Shown: positions 21,481 through 32,320, numbered from the stretch's first letter. The stretch: 64,000 nt of DNA from Lunularia cruciata (GCA_948567375.1 OX419760.1:21080001-21144000); one strand, 5' to 3'. The notes: a model not told the origin generated them from the sequence alone. Made by a program: numbers and translations.

Positions 21481-22260
21481 TGGCACTAAATCCTCTAACA
21501 TAGGGGCAATAGAAGTTTACCAACCCAAGAAATGCTTGCACTCTGCTCACATCCGTAGGCCAAGAAATATGTGCAATACCCTCCACCTTGGTCTATTGAA
21601 CACCAAGTCTTCCAGGGTAGATAGTGTGACCCAAATACTCAACCTACTTGTGGAAGAACCTATACTTCCTTGGATGTAATTTGAGGCCATGAGATCTCAA
21701 CCTCTCAAACACCTCCAACAATTGTCTCTCATGCTCCTCCATAGTAGTGCTATAGACCAAAATGTCATTAATATAGCACCAAGCAAAATCCAATCCAACT
21801 TGGATCCTATCCATGACTCTCTGGAACTCAACATGAGCATTCTTTAACCCAAATGGTAAAAATCTCCACTGATATAACACATCCTTGCCATGAGGATCAA
21901 TAGCCTAGAATTTTGTCTTGGACTTATCCTCCTCCCTAATTGGCAACTGATGATATCCCGCTCAAAGATCCAAAGTATTGAAGACCTTTGCATGCCCAAT
22001 TGCATCAAAAATGTCCTCCAATGTAGGCATGGCATACCAATCAGCCCTAGTCTGTTGGTTAATAGGACAGTAATCTCCACACATTTGCCTATTTGTGTAG
22101 TTGCCATGCATATCCTTCTTGGTTGGCATCATTGTTGCTAATGCATACTCTCCATGTGAAATCTCTACCAAACCAGCCTCAAAAAGGTCACTACTCCAGC
22201 TCTGAATCAATGTCCTCTCCATATCACTATATCGATAAGGACGTCAGAAAACTAGTGTAT
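21480..22260 (-). pseudogene. A reverse transcriptase
   Basis: Three pieces cover the RT: LFEAGLVEISHGEYALATMM and CGDYCPINQQTRADWYAMP (22,222-21,962), then after a stop AGYHQLPIREEDKSKT, then LYQWRFLPFGLKNAHVEFQR and CYINDILVYSTTMEEHE (21,880-21,644). The catalytic YxDD motif reads Y-I-N-D: the first catalytic aspartate is Asn. VEYLGHTIYPGR and VQAFLGLVNFYCPYVRGF follow in the thumb and connection. RT would make cDNA; this copy is disabled. Confidence 0.8.
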
Positions 22261-23941
22261 TGCTAGTCAGCTCAATCCGTATACCATGTCCCTTCAGAGC
22301 ATCCAAATCATTCATATTGAAGGCAAAACAACTCGTGTGGCTCCTCAAGAACCTCCAAACCCTCCGTCTTTCCTCTCCAGTAAGCTTGGGTCCAAGATCT
22401 GGCTCCCAAGTATCCTCTGTAATTGTAGTATGAGTGGAAGATGTACTAATTGGCTGCTACACTAGGCCCTTGGGAGCAATAGTGTCATACCCTTAACCAC
22501 TAGAGGTCCCAACCTCTGTGTGAAAAACTCCTTCCACTTTGGCTACAAGCTCCACACATCCTCTAGTTGCATCCCAAGTGGACCAAGGGTGTAATCCAAG
22601 TAGCCCACGCTCACCTGGATGGACTCCAAGTAGACCACTTTCCCTAGTAGCTACTGGCTGTGTCCCAAGAATACCATGTCCACTCAGTCCATCGCCCCCA
22701 ACATGTGCTTGAATCGTCTTGATAGGCACAAGGCTCACAAGTGTCTAAGTGGTGATGCTTATCAAGCGCATCCTATGTTGCTTTGCCAAGCTAAGGATCA
22801 TAATCTAGGTCAAATAGTTCAAGTCCATAGCTTGACCTAACACCTAATGCATAGATGCCTCTAACACTACTAGAACAGCGGTAATATCGGTGCAAAAACC
22901 CATTGCACGGTCTCTCTTATCAGCATTGGGCTCCACCAATTGCTATAATTGTGAGTCTCAAACAAGTCCGGGTCCTCTCTCTTGAAAAGCATGAGAGCTT
23001 GGGAAACTCATGAGTGTGGGAAATGAGGCTCTAGGCTGTCCAACTAGGTTCACCATTGCCATAGGTGACCTATCAGTCACTACCACTGTCTTAGACTGAT
23101 GCCCAACATCCAAGATATCATCAACAAAGATGTGGTCAAGTCACTCAATCCCATCATATGCACGTTGTAAAACCTCTCTGGGTAAGAGGTTCATCCACCA
23201 AAGATGAAGACGATGAGCCCGTGATCCCACTCTGGCTGCATCTAACAATATAGTAGGTCCCATCAAAGAATGGACTTGATATGTTCTCGCCACCACTCTG
23301 GTGCAAGAATCACCCATCAAAGGAACATTATCCAAAAGGTAAGTTAGAGAAATGGACATATGAACCTCAAGATGTTGTAGTATCCGTAACATCTTCCAAA
23401 ACACACTAGAACAAGGATCTTGAAGACCCAAACCTTAGCCATCATGTGTACGTCCCTAACATGGCTATCCAGAAATCACCAAGTGAATAGGCCTATGTCT
23501 CTCTAGATCATGTGCCCCAGTAAAGAAATGTCTGTTGGTAGGGCCTTTTGGTAATTGCTGACATCAATAATAACTCTGGATACCAATAGGCCAAGTGTGC
23601 CACATGATGTAGAGAGACTCGCCTAGTAGTCTCATCTTTATCTACATACAAGTACCTCTATACTCGTATACCCGCCTATAATACCAAAGCTAGTCCGTTG
23701 CTAATCCCACCAAACAACGCCAATAGACATATCCCTTTATTGGATACTACCAAGCAATGAGTGTGATATCCAAAGGTGTCAAAGTAATCAATTTTGGAGG
23801 CTCATCCTCACACTCAACTCCTGATGGTACAAAGGCTCCACTTCAAGCATGTTCCACCAACTGATCTACATGTTGTTGCAATGCCTCCTTTGAACTCCAC
23901 AATGGAACATCCAAGGTGGATGGAACAATCCTACTTGTACT
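22261..23941 (-). pseudogene. A protease-RT linker region
   Basis: This holds the spacer between protease and RT of A. The minus-strand frames are open only in patches (for example 23,141-23,431 and 22,493-22,738, the latter with repeated GLLG and GERGLLGLHP residues). I recognise no catalytic motif. It is continuous with 29,256 onwards once B1 and one copy of its CCAAA duplication are removed. Confidence 0.45.
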
Positions 23942-23946
23942 CCAAA
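23942..23946. other. target-site duplication of B1, left copy
   Basis: CCAAA directly before the TG of the left B1 LTR; the same five bases occur at 29,256-29,260 directly after the CA of the right LTR. Confidence 0.9.
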
Positions 23947-24337
23947 TGTAAAAGACCAAAACCGAGGAGAGAAATAGGAGAATAAAAACTCACATTGGGA
24001 CACTTGAATGAGGGAAAACTCCAAATGCCTAGCATGAGCTTCGGCCTTGGTATTTATAGGTAGCATACAAGACTCTTGAAGCTTCTCAAGAAGCTTCCTT
24101 GAGCCACTTTCTTGGAGTGCAAGCCAAGTTAACTAGGAAGCTTCTCAAGAAGCTTCCTTCTAGAAGCCGCCTACTTGGCGTGCAAGCTAAGCTAGTTAGA
24201 AGCTTCTAGAAGCTTCCTTCTAGAAGCTACCTGCTTAGGGCGCAAGTTAGATGCTTCTAGAATATTCTAGGCTATTTTGTCTTATTCTCTACTTTGTAAG
24301 CCCGACTAACTTCATCTCTAAACTCCATATTGTTACA
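23947..24337 (-). repeat. B1 3' LTR
   Basis: 391 bp, TGTAAAAGACC to TTGTTACA on plus (TGTAACA...TTTTACA in minus sense). It has a perfect tetrameric GAA-nn-TTC array at 24,199-24,216 and a TTC-nn-GAA-nn-TTC triplet at 24,255-24,267. The TATA box is TATAAATA on minus (24,051-24,058). Next to it on the right lies a G-rich polypurine tract (GGTGGGGGAATA on minus, 24,338-24,349). Confidence 0.93.
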
Positions 24338-24359
24338 TATTCCCCCACCGCGAGTTGGT

Positions 24360-24565
24360 GACGTCCTTGTCACCAGTAAAGCTTCAAAGTCCTTGATGGC
24401 CCTCTGTGCATTCTGGAGGTGAGAAAGAGGTTCCCATGTGGCATCATGAAGAGGATACCCTTTCCAAAGGACCTTGTACTCCGTATGTTGGCGATGGCCT
24501 CGTTGAATATGGCAACGTGCAAGGATACAATCAACTTCGTACTCCTCATGATCATTGATAGGGAT
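24360..24565 (-). CDS. B1 chromodomain (open)
   Basis: Minus-strand frame: YEVDCILARCHIQRGHRQ, TEYKVLWKGYPLHDATWEP, LSHLQNAQRAIKDFEALL. All chromodomain landmarks are present, including WKGY and TWEP, where B2 has a stop. It is the C-terminus of the pol polyprotein and runs on to the purine tract. In chromoviruses this domain binds methylated histone H3 and biases integration. Confidence 0.8.
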
Positions 24566-24586
24566 AGGAAGAGGGGGAGGTTGGAC

Positions 24587-25700
24587 TCAAGAGGAAAAGG
24601 AAGAAGGGTTAGGAACAAAGGGTTTTAACTTGGAAACATGAAAGACAGGATGGATACGCATGTGACAAGGTAAGGCAAGTTGATAAGCAATAAGAGAGAT
24701 AATGTGGGTGATTTCAAAGGGTCCTATCCAATTAGGAGCAAGTTTATGAACTTGGGTATCAAGTGGGAGAGGGAGGTTACTAGAAGATAGCATGACTTTA
24801 TCACCAACTTCAAAGGTGAGATCACAACGATGATGGTCCGCATATTGTTTTTGGTGATTCTAAGCAACAAGGAGGTGAGATTTGGCTTGTTGGATAGATT
24901 GGGATATAGTGGTCAAGAATGTAGAAGTATGAGGAACCTGAGAGGAAGGAGGAGCAAGAAGAGAATCTAGAACAAGCGGATCTTGGCCAAAATTGAGAAA
25001 GAAGGGAGAAAATCCAGTGCTTGCCTATTTGGAATTGTTGTGGGCAAATTCTGCAGCTGTAAGACATTCATCCCAGTTGGTATGGTGGACATTGACAAAG
25101 GCCTACAACATATCCTCCAATGTATGATTGGCACGTTTGGTTTGTCCATCAGTTTGAGGATGATAGGCCGTGGATAAAGCAAGTTTGGTGCCAAGTATCT
25201 GGAAGAGTGCTTGCCAAAACTTCCCGGTAAATCAAGGATTTCGGTCAGAGATGAGTACACGTAGCATCCCATGATGCTTGAAGACATTGTCAAAGTAGAT
25301 TTGCACTAAGGTTGGAGCATCCATGATATCACAGGTTGGTGCCAAATGGATTTGCTTACTAAGCTTATCCACAAACACCACAATTGCGGTGTGTCCTTGT
25401 TTTGTCTTTGGCAAGGATGTGATTAGATCCAAGCTCACATGCTCCCAACAAGCGAATGGAATGGCGAGTGGTTGAAGGAGTCCACTCGGCTTTTGGTTGA
25501 TGGCCTTGTTCTGTTAGCAACTTTCACATGATCAAACAAAGTCTTGAACATCTTGTGTCATGTTGGGCCACCACCATTGGCGTTGGAGGGTGCCTAAGGT
25601 CTTGTCCACTCCCATGTGACCAGCTATTGGTAAATCATGGGCTTCTTGAAGGCACACAAGTTGAAGATCACCTTTGGCTGGAACATAGATCTGATCTGCA
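24587..25700 (-). pseudogene. B1 integrase
   Basis: HHCC finger (HDLPIAGHMGVDK... in the frame ending near 25,532), then SLDLITSLPKTKQGHTAIVV (first Asp), KHHGMLRVLISDRNP (second Asp), a TGA at 25,232-25,234, [32 protein letters not shown], and the C-terminal [16 protein letters not shown]. The residue 35 positions after the second Asp is Lys (codon 25,136-25,138) instead of the catalytic Glu. The same stop and Lys occur in B2. The N-terminal half up to the stop is open. Confidence 0.85.
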
Positions 25701-25704
25701 TGGA

Positions 25705-26260
25705 ATAAAAGGCCTTCCTTGAAAGAGAAGGTGTTGTACTCCTTGTCGCGTGCTGTCAGATGACCGTGTACCATTTGGAAGAAGGGATCCTGTTGTAGAG
25801 CTGATTGAAACTCATTATGGACCTTAGGGTCAATGGACACCGTTGTAATTGCTGCCGTGATGAGAGGAAGATCCTTCAAATCAGGTCGTCGTGATAGAGC
25901 ATCGGGGATGACATAGAACTGACCTAGTTTGTACTCAAGTTTGATGTCAAACAATTGGAGTTGCTCTTCCCATCGATGATGCCGACTCTTCATGTGCTCC
26001 AAGTGTAAGGTCTACAACAATGGTTTGTGATCAGTTCGCATGATCACTTGTTTCCCCAAGAGATAATGCCTCCATACCTTGGTGGCATATACCATTGCAA
26101 GTTGTTCCTGATCTTAAGCAGAGTAATTTCTTTCAGCTGTATTTAGTCGGCGAGACACAAAAGCAATAGGATGTAGTCCATCTGGAAATTCTTGTTGCAA
26201 CACAACTCCAATTGCAAAGTTAGAAGCATCAAAATCAACCACACAATGTAGTTGAGGATC
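25705..26260 (-). pseudogene. B1 RNase H C-terminus and pre-integrase spacer
   Basis: The frame 26,002-25,532 begins at MKSRHHRWEEQLQLFDIKLE and YKLGQFYVIPDALSRRPDL, the typical end of gypsy RNase H (the aDaLSR motif), followed by a spacer of about 80 residues leading into the HHCC finger. The catalytic start DFDASNFAIGVVL lies near 26,230 in another frame. A TAA-type interruption near 26,115 separates the pieces. Confidence 0.75.
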
Positions 26261-27261
26261 ATATGGTTGAAGAATAGGTCTTGAGACACCATATGCTTTA
26301 ACTTCTGGAATGCTTCTTCATGCTCGGTGGTCCACTGGAAGCTTGAGTTCTTTCCTAAGAGGACAGTCAATGGTGCAGCTACATGAGCATAATAGTGGAT
26401 GAACCGTTGGTAAAAACTGGCCAATCCATTGAATGCTCGTACTTTTGTAGCATCCTTCGAGGTTGGCCAATCAATAATGGCCTTGATCTTCTCTTCTTCT
26501 ATCTTGATCCACTCTGATGAGATCTTATGATCCAAGAAGGTAACCTTCTTCTGCCAAAAAGCACACTTTGACTTCTTGCAGTAAAATTTCCATTGTCGTA
26601 GTTGTCTTAGGACTTCTCGCACATGATTCCTATGTTCTGCCTTTGTCCTACTATAGATTCAGATATCATCTAAGAACACTACCACGGACTGATCCAATAG
26701 TCCCTCCAACACCCGATGCATCTGATCCATGAAGACTGCTAGAGCATTAGTGAGTCCGAATGGTAGAACTCTCTACTCAAAATGTCCATACCTTGTGCAA
26801 AAGGCAGTCTTTTGCACGTCCTCTCCTTCAATAGGAATTTGCCAATAGCCACTACGAAGATCCAACTTGGAAAAGTAGCATGCTCCACTTAATTGGTCAA
26901 GCAAGTTGTCGATCCGAGGAAAGGGATATGCATTCTTCACGGTTTGCTTATTAAGCCCATGGTAATCAATACAAAAACAAAGTCCTCCATCCTTCTTTGG
27001 AACAAATAGTACCGGTGCTCCCCACGGAGAGGTACTATGTCGTATGAAATCCTTCTCCAACAACTCTGTAAGTGTTGTTCGCAACTCCTCCAACTCCTTT
27101 GGTGAGAGCCGATAGATTGGTCTACTCATTGGAGTACTCCCTGGCAATAACTCAATCTTGAAGGGCATACCTCGATCAGAGGGTAATCCCTTTGGCAGAT
27201 CATTTGGAAACACATCTGTAAACTCCTGAACTATCCAATCAACCATTGCTTGATGCGGCAC
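26143..27261 (-). pseudogene. B1 reverse transcriptase
   Basis: Open from 27,261 to 26,773 ([77 protein letters not shown]), then TAG in the middle of the palm at the same site as in B2, then [19 protein letters not shown] with catalytic aspartates kept, and a thumb/connection open from 26,622 to 26,143 (KFYCKKSKCAFWQKKVTFL, AFNGLASFYQRFIHYYAHV). Only two stops break an otherwise full RT, so B1 is among the better preserved copies. Confidence 0.88.
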
Positions 27262-27900
27262 TTGGCCCTCCTCAGATTGTTCTTATGCAATCGGCTTGAT
27301 CCACACCGCGAATACAGACTTATCTTCCTCCAAACTTGCTCTATGGCTACTTCATTAACAAACTTCCCTTCTAGGAACTCATCTCTCTTCCAAGCTTGCT
27401 CCATGGTTGCCTTCTTGGCAAACTTCCCATCTTGGGACTCAACTCCCTTCCAGATTTGCTCTATGGCTACCTTCTCAACAAACTTCCTATCTTGGGACTG
27501 ACTATTTTTAGGTGTCTTACTCAGAGGTGCCAGACAACCTAATCGGAAATTCCTACCTTGGTGTTGTACTTGAATTTGACGTTGGGTCCAATCGAATTGA
27601 ACCTTATGACGTTCAAGCCAAGGTAGACCCAGAATGATATCATAGTGTAGAGGTGCCACTACAAACCTCATACACTCCAAATACTCCTTCCCAATCTTGA
27701 AGGTAACAGGATGCGAGGTGCGGAATGCAAAACCTTTTCTACTATCCGCCATCATCAAACTACTTCCAATCACTGGCTTGATAGGATTACCCAATTCCTT
27801 TGCTACTTGCATAGATATGCAATTCTCTAAACTTCCAGAATCGACCAAAATCCTACAACCCCGATTAGATATTGTACCTTGCAAGCAAACTTGCATAGGT
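27231..27900 (-). CDS. B1 aspartic protease (open, 221 codons)
   Basis: The minus-strand frame is open through the whole domain: [18 protein letters not shown] with the canonical D-S-G triplet, [53 protein letters not shown] (second hydrophobic motif), then a linker with three imperfect repeats of about 20 residues ([42 protein letters not shown]). The protease matures the particle. The repeats are unusual for a linker and are missing from B2 through its deletion. Confidence 0.82.
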
Positions 27901-27904
27901 CAAG

Positions 27905-28869
27905 CCTTCAATCCCATTGGAACTAATCAAGCTCCCAATAGGCGGCTCAAAATCTCCTACGGGGATTCTTTGTTTCCTTGATCATTCTGTTCCACAAACT
28001 CCATCTGGGCAACTTGTTGAGGTCGCCCATTCCTAAGTGGACATTCAGCAATGCAATGTCCAACTTGGCGACAATAAAAGCAACCTCTATTTTGTCATAA
28101 TCTTTCTCTATCTGTTGTGCCAAGTGGTCTTCGTTGGATAGCATCAATCTCCATTGGTACCGGTTCTTCCACTCGTGGTAATGGTAGGTTTTGTGTAGGT
28201 CAAGGTCGAGACCAAGTTGTTGCAACTAAGGAATCAAAACGCTCAGCCAATTGCATGGCTTCTTCTATGTTCTGTGGATCTTGCATGGTTACCTCCAATC
28301 TGGTTTGTGACTTCAATCCTCGCACAAATCGATCCAGAACTTCACCTTCTTGGATATCTGGAATTCAAATGATGATATTCTGAAATTGTATGATGTAGTT
28401 TCTCATTGAGCCAATCTGCCTCAACTCCGCCAATTTATCTTGTGCAGCTCGGGTGGCATTTATAGTCTAAAATCGACCAAGTATTGCATCCTTGAATTCT
28501 GCCCGTCAAAATTGGTATAACAATTTGTCGTTCAGCTCTTTCTACTTGGAATCGCCACCAAAGTTTTGCCATGCCATCCAATTAGCTAGAAGCTAAGAGA
28601 ATTGTTTCCGCTCGTCTTGAAGATTGGTGGCTTCAAAGTAACGTTCACAGTTAAACACAAAATTCTCCACTGTGCTTGGAAGATTCTTGCCTTCAAACAC
28701 CTTGGGTTTTGGAAATCAAATGCAATCTTCTCCGTCTCAAACTGGCACTCTGTCTATCTGTTCTCGTCGTTGCTGGTCTCGTTCATCCAACAATCGAGTA
28801 AGATGCTCAATTTGTTGTTGCATTGCAAGGATAACATCTGGTATTGCCGCCATTGCTACTACTCTATTC
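27905..28869 (-). pseudogene. B1 gag
   Basis: It starts at about 28,853 with MAAIPDVILAMQQQIEHL and RLLDERDQQRREQID, followed by a TGA, FPKPKVFEGKNLPSTVENF, capsid words KLAELRQIGSMRNYIIQF, IPDIQEGEVLDRFVRGL and EVTMQDPQNIEEAMQ, then the zinc knuckle CFYCRQVGHCIAEC (C-X2-C-X4-H-X4-C, intact) at about 28,040-28,085. Several stops and at least one shift separate the pieces. Gag packages the RNA. Confidence 0.85.
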
Positions 28870-28953
28870 CACTACCCTCAATTTATCTAGTTGATTAACA
28901 CATAGATACAACACTACCCTCAATTTATCTAGTTGATTAACACATAGATACAA
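28870..28953. repeat. 42-bp tandem duplication at the truncated B1 LTR
   Basis: The unit beginning cactaccctcaatttatcta occurs twice head to tail (28,870-28,911 and 28,912-28,953), identical by eye. It comes from the B1 leader, just inside the point where the 5' LTR is cut off. Confidence 0.9.
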
Positions 28954-28957
28954 CACG

Positions 28958-29255
28958 TCAAGAAGCTTCCTTGAGCCGCTTTCTTGGAGTGCAAGCCAAG
29001 TTAACTAGGAAGCTTCTCAAGAAGCTTCCTTCTAGAAGCCGCCTACTTGGCATGCAAGCTAAGCTAGTTAGAAGCTTCTAGAAGCTTCCTTCTAGAAGCT
29101 TCCTTCTAGAAGCTACCTACTTAGGGCGCAAGTTAACTAGTTGGGAAGCTTCCCAAGAAGCTTCTTAGATGCTTCTAGAATATTCTAGGCTATTTTGTCT
29201 TATTCTCTACTTCGTAAGCCCGACTAACTTTATCTCTAAACTCCATATTGTTACA
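28958..29255 (-). repeat. B1 5' LTR, inner end deleted
   Basis: It corresponds to the outer three quarters of the 3' LTR and ends ATTGTTACA at the CCAAA duplication. It has one extra cttctagaagcttc unit and an extra segment near 29,128-29,165 relative to the 3' LTR. The part equivalent to about 23,947-24,085, including the TATA box and U5, and the adjoining priming site are missing. The tetrameric GAA/TTC array is at 29,071-29,088. Confidence 0.9.
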
Positions 29256-30033
29256 CCAAATCCAAGTGATCTCTTCTAGTATTGGAGTATCCTCTGCATG
29301 GGTGTTCCCTTCCAACAAGTCACCAGGCCAAGTAACTGCACCACTAAAAGCTAAAACTGATGCGGCCATGGTCCAGGACTGTAGTGAGCCAAGACTACCA
29401 CTAATGAAGCATACTGGAAGCAACATACCCGTCCCTCACCAGACTACCAACCTAGTCTATAGGAGGTTATCTCCTCCCAATAGTCAATATTGAAACCCAT
29501 GGGTATAACACTACTCCCCCAACTAGCACATCATATGACTCAGCTATTGTCTCAATAACATGAGCTCTCACCACCGAGCTATCAATCGGATGACCAGGCT
29601 GAACTTGGACAACAAGCTCCTCACGTGTGATGTACTATGTCAAACCACCACCAAGAGATGTTTGGATTTGAAATGGACACCTCTACACATCAATCTTCCG
29701 TAACTCCAAACCGACTATTGTAGCCTTCTCCAACATAAGGGGCTATGCACCAAAGTCTAACAAGACTCTCTATGGTGTACAAACCTTCCTTAAAGGTCCC
29801 ACCAAACGGAAAATCCCCCTCTAGTTATCAAATAGGACAACACCAGGTGTGAACCGTGCTCTCTCAAAGGCCGGTCTAGCTGGCAACTCCTCTAGTCTAG
29901 TCGTTGCTACCTGCCATAAACCACTGGTCGTTGAATGGATCTCATGCTCCTCAACCAAGTCAGCTCCACTATCAACCACCTTTGCTCTAGTAGTAGGGAC
30001 TGCATCATCCCTACTCTCATAAAGCGTGAAAGC
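29256..30033 (-). pseudogene. A protease and linker, left of C1
   Basis: Reading leftwards from 30,033: LVEEHEIHSTTSGLWQVA, RPAFERARFTPGVVLF, GIFRLVGPLRKVCTP, then RVLLDFGA and, after a stop, PLMLEKATIVGLELRKIDV and CPFQIQTSLGG. This is a retropepsin active-site region, but the triplet is D-F-G in place of D-[ST]-G. Later words are GHPIDSSVVRAHVIE and YDVLVGGVVLYPW. The frame continues across the B1 insertion (ITWIW...). The protease is inactive through stops and the Phe. Confidence 0.7.
30029..30033. other. target-site duplication of C1, left copy
   Basis: AAAGC directly before the C1 left LTR; the same five bases stand at 42,905-42,909 directly after its right LTR. Confidence 0.88.
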
Positions 30034-30764
30034 TATTATACTCCAATGACAAGAGAAGAGAGAAAACATAGATTACACACTTAACATTCAGTGTCCCAAA
30101 GGAGCATCTTTTCTTTATTATATAGACAAAGAGGATTCCCTCCAAGGAAGCTCCACCATAGGATTAGGCACACAAATCAGTGACATGTCAGCAAGCTTCA
30201 CCCTTGAATTACTTACTTGGATGGGTGACATGTCGTTCTAGTCTTATTTGGTTGGTCAAACAAGCTTTGACTAGAGGGAATCTTTTAGGGAATCTTCTTG
30301 TAAGAGTCTCAAAATCATGTAAGGTACCATTGGAAAGCTCTCAACAAGACAAACCAAAGGGGAGGGAAGGCCTAACTTTCCTTAATCAGGAGGCAATGTG
30401 CACATTTTCAAGGCCTAATTCATTCGTTTAGGTCTCCAAAATTACCTTCAAAGATTTCAGGCATATTTTGGTTCCTACTCTATTAGTAGAAGTCCCTTTT
30501 TGGTGATACTTCTTTTTGATCTGTTTAGTCCATCATGTGTAACATCCTTCCGGATTTTACCAAACCAATTCTCTCCTTTAAATCATATGTCTAGCTATTG
30601 GTTCTAAAGTTCTCAAGTCTATTTTGCTTTTTGCTCTATTAGTAGAAGTACTCTTTTGGTGATACTTCTATCTGATTTATTTTGACCATCATGTATAACA
30701 TGATTCTAGATGTTACCAAACCAAATTTCACATCTAGATCATATGGCTAGTTCTTGGTATTACA
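30034..30764 (-). repeat. C1 3' LTR
   Basis: Plus-strand ends TATTATACTCC (mutated from TGTAATACTCC) and TTGGTATTACA. It contains two copies of a roughly 150-bp unit at about 30,457-30,602 and 30,613-30,760, each with ctattagtagaagt, ttttggtgatac, ccatcatgt and ttaccaaacc in order. The TATA-type word tattatatag lies near 30,115. Confidence 0.93.
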
Positions 30765-30960
30765 AACCTCCCTCCTTTTAAGACGCAACGTCCTCATTGT
30801 GCAATTGTTGCTCAAATGCTTGCACCAACACTAGTGCATGTGTCAAATTGGCAGCAGGCTCCCATGTTGCTTCATAGAGGAGGTAACCTTTCCACTATAT
30901 TAGATAGTCCACCCGCGGATGGCAAGTACCACGCATGTGCTTTTGGAGAATACGCTCCAC
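30765..30960 (-). pseudogene. C1 purine tract and broken chromodomain
   Basis: The tract AAAAGGAGGGAGGTT (minus) occupies 30,765-30,779. Upstream, the minus strand reads ILQKHMRGTCHPRVDYLI, a stop where C2 has Gln, then WKGYLLYEATWEP and ANLTHALVLVQAFEQQLHN. It is the chromodomain end of integrase with one visible nonsense codon. Confidence 0.8.
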
Positions 30961-30999
30961 TTCATATTCCTCTATGCCATCAATGAGTGTCGGACAAGG

Positions 31000-32320
31000 T
31001 CAAATGTCTTGTCTGGAATGACCCTAGCTTGATTGGGGAGCATATCTGCATAGTAGGGAAACATGGAACATTGGATGGATCTTCATGTGTGGTGGCAGCT
31101 CAAGGTGATAGACCACAGCGCAGACATGACAAAGAATTGAGAAAGGCCCAATAAAACAAGGTCTAAGCTTACAAGGTCCAACTAATGTGAGGTTGTTTGT
31201 TGATAGCCACACTTGATCCCCCCACCATTGAACTCCATGTGCCTACGGTGTGCATTAGCATACTGCTTCTGTCAATTTTGTGCAATTTGTAATCTATGTT
31301 TGGTGCTCTATACATCTTGTTGGATTTTAGAGACAAATGTGTTGACTATATTGACCTTGGTAGCCATTGGCCGGATCTTCATCAAGCTAGAAGGTGTGAA
31401 GGGATGCTCACCATACATGAGGAAGAATGGAGTGCCCTGGGTAGATGCATTCACTGAATTGTTGTAAGCAAATTCCACCAACAGGAGTAGGGTGTCTCGT
31501 CTCTCTTGCTCTTCTAAGGTGAAGCCGCGTAACATGTCTTCAATCGTGCAATTAGCCTGCTCTGTTTGGCCATCTGTTTGTGTGGGTAGTAAGCTATGGA
31601 TATGGCTAACTTGGTTTTGAAGAAACCAAAGAGTGTTTGCCAAAACAAACTGGTGAATTGAGTGCCTTTATTGGTGATAAGTACTCTAGACAAGCCATGG
31701 TGAGAGAAGACTGCATCTAAGTATAATTGAACTAGTTGTGGAACGGTCACATCCTTGGTGGTAGGGCATACATGAATCATTTTGCTGAGCCAGTCCATAG
31801 AGACCACGATGGAGTCAAACCTGAGGTGGTCTTGGGTAATTCACAAACAAGATCCATACTCACTTATTCTCCACGTTAGGGAGGCGTGGAGAGAGGTTGA
31901 AGGAGCCCTACAAGAGCTTGATTAGAAGCTTTGTTTTGTTGACAAAGTAGGCAGCTACGCACATAGTCCATCATGTCGTTGCTCATCTTGGGCCGATAGT
32001 AATGGCACTAGACTGCATCCAAGGTCTTGTCCACTCCAACATGACCTGCAATGGCCAAATCATGACATTCCGCTAGAATGGTGGTGCATAATTTTGGGAC
32101 ATTTGGGATCTATAATCTGCCATTATGAAAGGTGAGTCCTTGGGTGTTGGTGACGCCTTTAGATGATTGCACTTCTACAATCTGCAGATTAGTTTTTGTA
32201 GCAGCCAGAATCTTTGGCCAAAATCCAAGGTTAATATTAACTTCTGCCACCAAGTTGTTTGCCATTAGCATGCAGGTGAATGCATCTGCAAGTTGCTTCT
32301 TACCTTCCACGTAGTTGATT
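31000..32320 (-). pseudogene. C1 integrase
   Basis: HHCC finger segment near 32,090-31,930, catalytic core from 31,807 (MVSMDWLSKMIHVCPTTKDV, AVFSHHGLSRVLITNKGTQF: the second Asp of TDRG is changed in TNKG), then a frame change through the region of the catalytic Glu (31,643-31,308 continues with NCTIEDMLRGFTLEEQERRD and LLVEFAYNNSVNAS), and a C-terminal piece KIHPMFHVSLLCRYAPQ at 31,024-31,212. Stops and shifts separate the pieces. It is colinear with the better C2 copy at 34,733-36,223. Confidence 0.85.

Larger units (their letters stand above)
23947..29255 (-). mobile_element. B1: Ty3/gypsy chromovirus, minus strand, inserted in A
   Basis: Same family as B2, opposite strand. 3' LTR 23,947-24,337, purine tract, chromodomain, integrase, RNase H, RT, protease, gag and a truncated 5' LTR 28,958-29,255. 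Flanking CCAAA duplications prove insertion into element A. Protease and much of RT are open, better kept than B2, but gag, RT and integrase carry stops. The 5' LTR has lost its inner end together with the priming site, so this copy could not be reverse transcribed normally. Confidence 0.95.
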
